DNA of 64,000 bases from Ahaetulla prasina. Its lineage: Eukaryota > Chordata > Lepidosauria > Squamata > Colubridae. Below, piece after piece: positions 40,580 to 51,007 of this stretch (positions are counted from its first letter, which is position 1; each line of letters opens with the position of its first letter). A program made the translations under genes and the position numbers. The notes beneath the pieces are model-generated. The model was not told where the DNA came from. It saw only the letters and a list, made by a program, of their open reading frames with translations, and did no database searches. The stretch spans positions 257,348,958 through 257,412,957 of the forward strand of contig NC_080540.1 in assembly GCF_028640845.1 (NCBI RefSeq). Direction: 5' to 3'.

Positions 40580-43331
40580 GTTACTATAGTCCTAAACCCC
40601 TTCATGGATAACTGCCTTGTTGTGGTGAAGGGGCTTGCGTAGCTCAATGAAGCTATGAGCTATGCCGTGCAGGGCTACCCAAGATGGACAGGTCATAGCA
40701 GAGAGTAGTGACAAAACATGATCCACTGGAGAAGGAAATGGCAACCCATTCCAGTATCTTTGCCATGAAAACCTCATGGACAGTACCAAAAGGCAAAAAG
40801 ATATGATGCCAGAAGATGAGCCCCTCAGATTGGAAGGTGTCCAATATGCTACTGGGGAAGAGCAGAGGGCTAGTACTAGTAGCACCAGAAAGAGTGACGT
40901 GACTGGGCCAAAGCCAAAAGGACACTCAGCTATGGATGCATCTGGTGGTGAAAGGAAAGTTCGATGCTGTAAAGATTTTTTCTCCCTAGGAACCTGGAAT
41001 ATAAGATCCATGAATCAAGGTAAGCTGGATGTGGTCAAATAAGAGATGACAAGACTTAACATCTACATCTTAGGAATCAACGAACTAAAATGGACAGGAA
41101 TGGGTGAATTTAAATCAGATGATCATCAGGTATACTACTGTGGGCAAGAATCCCTCAGATGAAATGGAGTAGCCTTCATAATCAATAAAAGAATAGGAAA
41201 AGCAATACTGGGATACAATCCCCAAAATGACAGAATGATCTCAGTTCAAATCCAAGGTAAACCATTCAATATCATAGTAATCCAAGTTTAGGCCCCAACC
41301 ACTGGTGCTGAAGAGGATGGAATTGACCGGTTCTATGAAGCCCTACAGTACCTTACAGAATTAACACCAAAAAATGATGTCCTTATCATCATGGAGGATT
41401 GGAATGCTAAAGTAGGAAGCCAAAAGTTAACTGGAATAACAGGCAAGTTTGGAGTACAAAATGAAGCACAGCACAGGCTGATAGAATTCGTCAAGATAAT
41501 ACGATGGTCATAGCAAACACTCTTTTCCAACACCCAAGAAATGACTCTACATATAGACATCACCAGACAGTTAACACAGAAATCAGATTGACTATGTGCT
41601 CTGAAGCCAAAGATGGAGAATCTCTATACAGTCAGTAAAAACAAGACCAGGTTCAGATCATGAGCTTCTCAAATTTAAACTTAAATTGAAGAAAGTAGGG
41701 AAAAGCACTAGGCTACTCAGGTATGAACTAAATCATATCCCTGATGAATATACAGTAGAGGTGACAAATAGATTTAAGGAATTAGATCTCATAGACAGAG
41801 TGCCTATGGACTATGGATGGAGGTTCACAACATTGTACAAGAGGTAGCAACTAAAACCATCCCAAAGAAAAAGAAAGGCAAGAAAGCCTTTCTGAGGAAG
41901 CTTTGAAAATAACTGAGGAAAGAAGAGAAACAAAAGGCAAGGAAGAAAGAGAAAGATACACCCAGTTGAATGCAGAATTCCAGAGAATAGCTAGAAGAGA
42001 TAAGAATGCATTCTTAAATGAACTGTGCAAAGAAATAGAAGAAAACAATAGACTAGGGAGGACCAGAGATCTCTTCAAGAAAATTGGAGATATGAAGGGA
42101 ACGTTTCATGCTAAAATGGGCATGATAAAGGACCAAAATGGCAGGGACCTAACAGAGGCAGAAGAGATTAAGAAGAGGTGGCAAAATTACACAGAAGAAC
42201 TATACAAGAATGAGCTTAGTATCTCTGAAAACCACAATGGGGTAGTCACTGACCTCGAGCCAGACATCCTAGAATGTGAAGTCAAATGGGCCTTAGGAAA
42301 TCTGAGCAACAATAAAGCTAGCGGAGGAGACAGTATTCCAGCTGAGCTATTCAAAATCTTAAAAAGACGATGCAGTAAAAGTGCTACACTTAATTTGCCA
42401 GCAAATTTGGAAAACTCAACAGTGGCCACAGGATTGGAAAAGGTCAGTTTACATTCCAATTTCAAAGAAAGGCAATGCCAAAGAATGTTCAAACTATTGC
42501 ACCATTGCATTCATTTCACATGCTAGTAAGGTTATGCTTAAAATCCTACAAGCTAGTATGTGGATCGAGAACTATCAGAAGTACAGGCAGGATTTCGAAG
42601 AGGCAGAGGAACTAGAGATCAAATTGCCAACATACGCTGGATCATGGAGAAAGCTATGGAATTCCAGAAAAACATCTACTTCTGCTTCATTGACTACGCT
42701 AAGGCCTTTGATTGTGTGGATCACAACAAATTGTGGCAAGTTCTTAAAGAGATGAGAGTACCAGACCATCTTATTTGTCACTTGAGAAACCTATATGCGG
42801 GTCAAGAAGGAACAGTGAGAACTGGACATGGAACCACTGATTGGTTCAAAATTGGGAAAGGAGTCTGGTAAGGGTTTTATACTATCACCCTGCCTATTTA
42901 ACTTATATGCAGAGCACATCATGAGAAAGACAGGGATAGATGAATCAAAAGTTGGAATTAAGATTGCCTACCAATAACCTCAGATATGCAGATGATACCA
43001 CTCTAATGGCAGAAAGTGAAGAGGAAATAAAGAGCCTCTTGATGCGGGTGAAGAAGGAGAGTGCAAAAGTTGGCTTGAAACTCAACATTAAGAAAACTAA
43101 GATCATGGCATCCGGCCCTCCCAATTCCTGGCAAATAGATGGGGAAGAAATGCTGGGAAAGATTGAGGGCAAAAGAAGAAGGGGATGACAGAGAATGCGG
43201 TGGCTGGATGGAGTCACTGAAGCAGTAGACGTGAGTTTAAGCGGACTCCAGAGGATGGTAGAGGATGGGAAGGTCTGGAAAGGTTGTCCATGAGGTCGCA
43301 ATGGGTCGGACACAACCGCAACTAACAACAA
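40580..43331 (+). mobile_element. BovB (RTE) LINE, copy 1
   Basis: The 5' part starts with CCCCTTCATGGATAACTGCC and the diagnostic TGGCAACCCATTCCAGTATC. It continues through endonuclease and RT to the 3' end GGTCGCAATGGGTCGGACAC followed by AACTAACAAC. Nearly full-length but with many frameshifts. It lies within an old L1. From about 41110 onward it is repeated in copy 2 at 43939-46204. Confidence 0.92.
40985..43190 (+). pseudogene. BovB endonuclease/RT ORF, copy 1, broken
   Basis: Encodes an APE-type endonuclease and reverse transcriptase when intact. Visible: G-T-W-N-I-R-S-M near 40990, D-W-N-A-K-V-G near 41398 (preceding Gly of the G-D motif changed to Glu), S-D-H-E-L near 41658, the long basic linker frame 41903-42526, Y-A-K-A-F-D-C-V-D-H near 42695, Y-A-D-D at 42985-42996, and the C-terminal K-I-M-A-S-G. 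Several stops and frameshifts split it (for example stops near 41290 and 42525). Non-functional. Confidence 0.88.
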
Positions 43332-43938
43332 AATACCTCTAAAACAATACCTCTTAAAAAGAAAGGGCTTTGAGAAAGATGTCAGAAATACCTATGGAAA
43401 ACGAAAATAATTTACTAGACCATATTTATAAATTGTTGCCAAAATAAGATATATTGGGAAAGGAAATTGAAACTGCGATAAAACAGATGAAAATTTTGAT
43501 ATAAGTAATTACAGTGGACTAATGGAAAGAACTATGAAATTTTTTTTACAGAACTCCAAGCTATAATTTAAGAGAAATTATATAACTATCTCTGCAATTG
43601 CTAAGATAAATATAGCATATAACAAATGTTGGAAATGTCATAATAAAGATGCAATATTTTTCTTGTGATGAACATGCAAATATACTGTATTCAAAAGTAC
43701 GGGAAAGAAATGCATCAAAAAATCCAAAAAATGTTAAAAAAAATATTAAACAAACCACAGATATTTCTATTACTCATAGTTTCAAGCAACATAACTGAAA
43801 AATATCACAATTTACTAAGTTACATGTTGATCTCAGCAAGCAACTTTGCCTACAATATCAAGCTATATTGGTTTAGGAGACTAAAACTGGAGAATATGCT
43901 GCCATAACAAAACTGACATTATATACTCAGAAAAGAAA
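43332..43938 (+). pseudogene. Old L1 ORF2 C-terminus and flank, unit A copy 1
   Basis: Fragments of the L1 C-terminal domain are visible: C-W-K-C-H-N-K-D-A-I-F-F and then K-C-I-K-K-S-K-K-C, with I-F-L-L-x-I-V-S-S-N-I. This continues the L1 interrupted by BovB. It ends abruptly in AAATTTGATTCAG, where BovB sequence starts again. Confidence 0.7.
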
Positions 43939-46204
43939 TTTGATTCAGATGACCATCAGGTATACTACTGCGGGCAAGAATCCCTCAGAAGAAATGGAGT
44001 AGCTTTCATAATCAATAAAAGAGTAGGAAAAGCAATACTGGGATACAATCTCCAAAATGACAGAATGATCTCAGTTCAAATCCAAGGCAAACCATTCAAT
44101 ATCATAGTAATCCAAGTCTATGCCCCAACCACTGGTGCTGAAGAGGATGAAACTGACCGGTTCTATAAAGCACTACAGCACCTTATAGAATTAACACCAA
44201 AAAATGATGTCCTTATCATCATGGGGGATTGGAATGCTAAAGTAGGAAGCCAAAAGATAACCAGAATAACAGGCCAGTTTGGCCTTGGAGTACAAAATGA
44301 AGCAGGGCACAGGCTGATAGAATTCTGTCAAGATAATGCAATGGTCATAGAAAACACTCTTTTTCAACAACCCAAGAGACAACTCTACAAATGGACATCA
44401 CCAGACAGTCAACACAGAAATCAAATTGACTATGTGCTCTGCAGCCAAAGATGGAGAAGCTCTATACAGTCAGTAAAAACAAGGCCAGGAGCTGACTGTG
44501 GCTCAGATCATGAGCTTCTCGTTGAAAAATTTAGGCTTAAATTGAAGAAAGAAGGGAAAAGCACTAGGCTACTCAGGTATGAACTAAATCATAAAATCAT
44601 ATCCCTGATAAATATACAGTAGAGGCGACAAATAGATTTAGGAATTAGAACTGATAGACAGAATGCCTGAAGAACTATGGATGGAAGTTCGCAACATTGT
44701 ACAAGAGGTAGCAACTAAAACCATCCCAAAGAAGAAGAAAGGCAAGAAAGCAAAATGGTTGTCTGAGGAAGCTTTGAAAATAACTGAGGAAAGAAGAGAA
44801 ACAAAAGGCAAGGAAGAAAGAGAAAGATACACCCAGTTGAATGCAGAATTCCAGAGAATAGCTAGAAGAGATAAGAATGCATTCTTAAATGAACTGTGCA
44901 AAGAAATAGAAGAAAACAATAGACTAGGGAGGACCAGAGATCTCTTCAAGAAAATTGGAGATATGAAGGGAACGTTTCATGCTAAAATGGGCATGATAAA
45001 GGACCAAAATGGCAGGGACCTAACAGAGGCAGAAGAGATTAAGAAGAGGTGGCAAAATTACACAGAAGAACTATACAAGAATGAGCTTAGTATCTCTGAA
45101 AACCACAATGGGGTAGTCACTGACTTCGAGCCAGACATCCTAGAATGTGAAGTCAAATGGGCCTTAGGAAATCTGAGCAACAACAATGCTAGTGGAGGAG
45201 ACAGTATTCCAGCTTATCTATTCAAAATCTTAAAAGATGATGCAGTAAAAGTGCTACACTCAATTTGCCAGCAAATTTGGAAAACTCAGCAGTGGCCTCA
45301 GGATTGGAAAAGGTCAGTTTACATTCCAATTCCAAAGAAAAGCAATGCCAAAGAATGTTCAAACTATTGCACCATTGCACTCATTTCACATGTAAGTAAG
45401 GTTATGCCCAAAATCCTACAAGCTAGGCTCCAGCAGTATGTGGATCGAGAACTACCAGAAGTACAGGCAGGATTTCGAAGAGGCAGAAGAACTAGAGATC
45501 AAATTGCCAACATAGCTGGATCATGGAGAAAGCTAGGGAGTTCCAGAAAAACATCTACTCCTGCTTCATTGACTATGCTAAAGCCTTTGATTGTGTGGAT
45601 CACACAAATTGTGGCAAGTTCTTAAAGAAATGGGAGTATCAGACCATCTTATTTGTCTCTTGAGAAATCTATATATGGGTCAAGAAGCAACAGTGAGAAC
45701 TAGATACGGAACCACTGATTGGTTCAAAATTGGGAAAGGAGTTTGGTAAGGGTTTTATACTATCACCCTGCCTATTTAACTTATATGCAGAGCACATCAT
45801 GAGATCATCAGGGATAGATGAATCAAAAGTTGGAATTAAGATTGCCTACCAATAACCTCAGATATGCAGATGATACCACTCTAATGGCAGAAAGTGAAGA
45901 GGAAATAAAGAGCCTCTTGATGCGGGTGAAGAAGGAGAGTGCAAAAGTTGGCTTGAAACTCAACATTAAGAAAACTAAGATCATGGCATCCGGCCCTCCC
46001 AATTCCTGGCAAATAGATGGGGAAGAAATGCTGGGAAAGATTGAGAGCAAAAGAAGAAGGGGATGACAGAGAATGCGGTGGCTGGATGGAGTCACTGAAG
46101 CAGTAGACGTGAGTTTAAGCGGACTCCAGAGGATGGTAGAGGATGGGAAGGTCTGGAAAGGTTGTCCATGAGGTCGCAATGGGTCGGACACAACTTCGCA
46201 ACTA
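43939..46204 (+). mobile_element. BovB (RTE) LINE, copy 2 (tandem duplicate, starts in endonuclease)
   Basis: Begins GATGACCATCAGGTATACTAC, the sequence found at 41119 in copy 1, and runs to the same 3' end. The offset from copy 1 is about 2.87-2.89 kb. It is not an independent insertion, because the downstream L1 flank is duplicated with it. Confidence 0.92.
44065..46066 (+). pseudogene. BovB endonuclease/RT ORF, copy 2
   Basis: Better preserved than copy 1. The frame at 44065-44622 is most of the endonuclease, with I-I-M-G-D-W-N-A-K-V-G (44218 onwards) and S-D-H-E-L-L (44503-44520). The frame at 44663-45625 (320 codons) holds the linker and RT N-terminus with V-Q-A-G-F-R-R-G-R-R-T-R-D-Q. 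The A-K-A-F-D-C-V-D block follows in another frame and Y-A-D-D is at 45863-45874. Breaks near 44622, 45530 and 45750 prevent a full protein. Confidence 0.9.
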
Positions 46205-47085
46205 ACAACAAAAATACCTCTAAAACAATACCTCTTAAAAAAAGAAAGGGCTTTGAGAAAGATGTCAGAAATACCTATGGAAAACGAAAATAATTTACTA
46301 GACCATATTTATAAATTGTTGCCAAAATAAGATATATTGGGAAAGGAAATTGAAACTGCACGATAAAACAGATGAAAATTTTGATATAAGTAATTACAGT
46401 GGACTAATGGAAAGAACTATGAAATTTTTTTTACAGAACTCCAAGCTATAATTTAAGAGAAATTATATAACTATCTCTGCAATTGCTAAGATAAATATAG
46501 CATATAACAAATGTTGGAAATGTCATAATAAAGATGCAATATTTTTCTTGTGATGAACATGCAAATATACTGTATTCAAAAGTACGGGAAAGAAATGCAT
46601 CAAAAAATCCAAAAAATGTTAAAAAAAATATTAAACAAACCACAGATATTTCTATTACTCATAGTTTCAAGCAACATAACTGAAAAATATCACAATTTAC
46701 TAAGTTACATGTTGATCTCAGCAAGCAACTTTGCCTACAATATCAAGCTATATTGGTTTAGGAGACTAAAACTGGAGAATATGCTGCCATAACAAAACTG
46801 ACATTATATACTCAGAAAAGAAATTTAATTCAGTTCAAGCAGGAATGGTTCCAATGTATACAATATATCAAACAGCAAGGCACTCAAATAGAAACTCAGA
46901 TAGAAACTAACAACAATTACAGTCTAAACTGCGGTAAGGGGTTAAGGATACAATAGAAGGGAAGGGGTCAATCACTAAAAAGTAATTTATCTTCTTTTTT
47001 TTTTAACTATAATTTTTTAAAATGATGAACTGTACTTTTAAACATTTGTCCTTTGCCATTTCTTATAAAAAAAAGTTTTACTGAA
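46205..47085 (+). pseudogene. Old L1 3' end, unit A copy 2
   Basis: Repeats 43332-43935 almost base for base (differences such as one or two A residues and a CA insertion near 46357). It then continues beyond the duplicated part with AGTTCAAGCAGGAATGGTTCC to a terminal T- and A-rich zone at 47000-47085. Confidence 0.75.
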
Positions 47086-48240
47086 ATACAAACAAGGAAT
47101 CGCAGCACATAAGCTAAAAGGAGTTTCTTTCAGTTAAGGACTTTCGAGATAATACAGAGCTTACAACCTGCTGTTAGTAAACAACTCTCTTGGATTTGTC
47201 ACAACAGCAACCAATCCATATCCCTATCTGTCTCTCAGTCAAAATGATACTATAATGTTTGTGACAGATCAGTGGCAGGCACAGACACCCTCACTGCAGC
47301 TGAATAAAGATATGCCACCCTTAATGGCACACAGCCAATGTTCTCATTGTCTGGGGGGACAATAGAGTGATTAGTGATGTGCTGTATTCTTTGCCACGTT
47401 CTTTGCTTTGCTGTGGGAACAACTGTAAGTCTTCCAGCTTGCCTTCTGTCATTAGAAAGGATAGACTTATGACATACTGAATGTTTAAAGAATCATTGTG
47501 CCATCATGGTTAATGAAGTCATGGCAGCATACAAAATAGATTGCTGGTATCTCTGCTTATCTATGGCACAGGAGAAGTCAATAGCCATACCTTCTAATCA
47601 CAGTGACTTCTTTAGATCTTATGGCTAGTGCTAATAAGCGTTGAACTCTTTTGATATTTATGTTATTATTAATTTGTGTTAATTTATATTTTTTTGCTTG
47701 TTATGTTGTTTTTCCTTGTTTCTCAGCCACCTTTAATTGGGAACATGAATGGGAATTCTATCATTAAGTGATGCAGTCATAAAGCACTATGTCACATGAC
47801 AGTGCCAGCTTATGAGAACAGTTCTGACAATTCTAGTTGTGTCTTTAAGCAAATCCTGTGAGGTTGTTAGGCACAACTTCATGGGATGGCCATTTGTGGC
47901 CTCCAGAAAGCTTTCCAATTGACTTTGTTTGTTGGAAGCCACAATGAAGGTTGCAAATGGTGATCAGGTGACTACGAGATGCTGGAATTGTTGAAATTGT
48001 GAGCTAGATACTTGGAGTCTAACTCTCTTGACTGTGGGGACATTGCAATGACCACAGCTTCGAGGACTGGGCATAAATCTCCTTGTTCAGTATAGTCATT
48101 ACTTTGAATGGTCAATGAATGAAAAGTTGTTAACCAAGGACTACCTGTACTCACCCAATGTAGAAAGTATAAAACAAATAAACAAATATCAAATATTAAG
48201 CTTCTAGTATGTTTAAATAAACTTAGTTTGGTTCAAAAAA
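46627..48240 (+). repeat. Direct repeat unit B, copy 1
   Basis: L1 tail plus about 1.15 kb of flank. Repeated at 48747-50357 with an offset of about 2119-2122 bases and only about three base differences noticed. Contains an old interspersed repeat at about 47740-48153 (ends near AAGGACTACCTGTAC). Confidence 0.93.
47740..48153. mobile_element. Old interspersed repeat ending AAGGACTACCTGTAC
   Basis: Resembles a squamate repeat with 'gtggccattt', 'aattgactttgtttgttgga' and a terminal CAAGGACTACCTGTAC. The family name is not known to me. Its duplicate lies at 49862-50272. Confidence 0.4.
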
Positions 48241-48746
48241 TATTCTATTCTATATGTTGTATTTATTTATTTTTATTGTATATAAGTGGATTACAAGCTT
48301 CCTAACAAACAGGAAGCAGCAGGTGAAGCTAAGCAGAATCACATCAGATACCTATACAATTAGCACAGGGGCCCCCAAGGCTGTGTGCTCTCCCACTTCT
48401 CTTCTCTCTGTATCAATGACTGCATCTCCAATGATCCATCTATCAAGCTACTGAAGTTCACAGATGACACAACAGTGATCGCTCATTCAAGACAATGATG
48501 AATCCGCATACAGACAGGAGGTTGAACAACTAGCCTCGTGGTGCAACCAGAATAATCTGGAACTGAACACACTGAAAACCGTAGAAATGGTGATAGACTT
48601 TAGGAGAAACCCTTCCATACTTCCACCTCTCACAATACTAGACAACACAGTATCAACAGTAGAAACCTTCAAATTTCTAGGTTCTATCATATCGCAAGAT
48701 CTAAAATGGATAGCTAACATCAAAACGTCATCAAAAAGGTTAAAAA
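48241..48746 (+). mobile_element. Snake1-type LINE fragment, chimeric, between unit B copies
   Basis: Bases 48241-48282 match the 3' tail of the LINE at 52.15-52.19 kb (ATTCTATTCTATATGTTG). From 48283 the sequence matches the LINE interior at 51.01-51.48 kb (T-S-F-L-T-N-R-K-Q-Q-V-K-L-S, then D-D-T-T, L-E-L-N-T-L-K-T). It stops within AACATCAAAACGTCATC and joins the L1 tail. Identity to the 51-kb copy is about 97% with several single-base deletions. Confidence 0.88.
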
Positions 48747-50362
48747 ATATTAAACAAACCACAGATATTTCTATTACTCATAGTTTCAAGCAACATAACT
48801 GAAAAATATCACAATTTACTAAGTTACATGTTGATCTCAGCAAGCAACTTTGCCTACAATATCAAGCTATATTGGTTTAGGAGACTAAAACTGGAGAATA
48901 TGCTGCCATAACAAAACTGACATTATATACTCAGAAAAGAAATTTAATTCAGTTCAAGCAGGAATGGTTCCAATGTATACAATATATCAAACAGCAAGGC
49001 ACTCAAATAGAAACTCAGATAGAAACTAACAACAATTACAGTCTAAACTGCGGTAAGGGGTTAAGGATACAATAGAAGGGAAGGGGTCAATCACTAAAAA
49101 GTAATTTATCTTCTTTTTTTTTTAACTATAATTTTTTAAAATGATGAACTGTACTTCTAAACATTTGTCCTTTGCCATTTCTTATAAAAAAAAGTTTTAC
49201 TGAAATACAAACAAGGAATCGCAGCACATAAGCTAAAAGGAGTTTCTTTCAGTTAAGGACTTTCGAGATAATACAGAGCTTACAACCTGCTGTTAGTAAA
49301 CAACTCTCTTGGATTTGTCACAACAGCAACCAATCCATATCCCTATCTGTCTCTCAGTCAAAATGATACTATAATGTTTGTGACAGATCAGTGGCAGGCA
49401 CAGACACCCTCACTGCAGCTGAATAAAGATATGCCACCCTTAATGGCACACAGCCAATGTTCTCATTGTCTGGGGGGACAATAGAGTGATTAGTGATGTG
49501 CTGTATTCTTTGCCACATTCTTTGCTTTGCTGTGGGAACAACTGTAAGTCTTCCAGCTTGCCTTCTGTCATTAGAAAGGATAGACTTATGACATACTGAA
49601 TGTTTAAAGAATCATTGTGCCATCATGGTTAATGAAGTCATGGCAGCATACAAAATAGATTGCTGGTATCTCTGCTTATCTATGGCACAGGAGAAGTCAA
49701 TAGCCATACCTTCTAATCACAGTGACTTCTTTAGATCTTATGGCTAGTGCTAATAAGCGTTGAACTCTTTTGATATTTATGTTATTATTAATTTGTGTTA
49801 ATTTATATTTTTTTGCTTGTTATGTTGTTTTTCCTTGTTTCTCAGCCACCTTTAATTGGGAACATGAATGGGAATTCTATCATTAAGTGATGCAGTCATA
49901 AAGCACTATGTCACATGACAGTGCCAGCTTATGAGAACAGTTCTGACAATTCTAGTTGTGTCTTTAAGCAAATCCTGTGAGGTTGTTAGGCACAACTTCA
50001 TGGGATGGCCATTTGTGGCCTCCAGAAAGCTTTCCAATTGACTTTGTTTGTTGGAAGCCACAATGAAGGTTGCAAATGGTGATCAGGTGACTACGAGATG
50101 CTGGAATTGTTGAAATTGTGAGCTAGATACTTGGAGTCTAACTCTCTTGACTGTGGGGACATTGCAATGACCACAGCTTCGAGGACTGGGCATAAATCTC
50201 CTTGTTCAGTATAGTCATTACTTTGAATGGTCAATGAATGAAAAGTTGTTAACCAAGGACTACCTGTACTCACCCAATGTAGAAAGTATAAAACAAATAA
50301 ACAAATATCAAATATTAAGCTTCCAGTATGTTTAAATAAACTTAGTTTGGTTCAAAAAAAAT
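48747..50362 (+). repeat. Direct repeat unit B, copy 2
   Basis: Same as 46627-48240. Differences seen: T to C near 49157, G to A near 49517, and T to C near 50323. After AAAAAAAATATTCC the sequence departs into AGCACCTCTTCAGAG. Confidence 0.93.
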
Positions 50363-51005
50363 ATTCCAAGCACCTCTTCAGAGTAACAGTGGAGAAGAAA
50401 TGGGACAAAAGTTCAGTAGCTTGAAAGCTGGACAAAGGATGCTTTCAATAGAAAAGAGTATATGTAGCCAGTGTTGAATTGTAGAGTTCAAGGTGCTCTC
50501 TGTACTTGGCTGCTTGCTTGCAAATGTTTCATTATCCAATGGTGTTGAGAATTGAAATGTCTATAAGTAAACAACCAAGCTCAGAAAATGTTACTGAGAG
50601 CATAGGTATGAAAAAGCTAATGTCCAGTGGGATTGCTGCATAAAAAAAATACTCAGCATCAGCATTAAAGTCTGATTCTATGTTTGTAAAATCAGGTATG
50701 GGAAATATGAGGCTGCAGGTGAACATATGTCTTCCAGAAGGATAGCTTTAGAGTGAGAATCTCAGCAAAAAGAAAAGGCATATTTGTATATCCAAAAAAG
50801 AACTTATATCTTGTGGTTTAAATCTTAAAACCTTGGGATCTCAAACACAAGATCTATAGATTTAAATAAATACATTCTGCTCAGAGATATCATTAAGCCA
50901 TCTGTAAACAAAATTATTTTGTGCTGTACATATTCCTTAGAGGATGGACAATATTTCTGGTTACTTTGAATGTGTTGGTTCCAAAGTGGAAAATGTTTCG
51001 TATTT
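50363..51005. other. Sequence between unit B and the Snake1 LINE, with an inverted PLE tail
   Basis: Apart from the palindromic PLE tail at 50491-50592, nothing is recognised. Confidence 0.45.
50491..50592. repeat. Inverted pair of PLE-like tails
   Basis: Left arm (minus sense) AGGTGCTCTCTGTACTTGGC, CTTGCAAATGTTTC. Right arm GAAATGTCTATAAGTAAACAACCAAGCTCAG. Both correspond to the GAAAnGTCTGCAAG...AAGCTCAGAGAGCAC tail of the PLE at 28.6 kb. Confidence 0.6.
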
Positions 51006-51007
51006 AT

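Noticed and set aside
43939..46204. An independent second BovB insertion
   Set aside because: The flanking L1 sequence is duplicated together with it and no target duplication is present.
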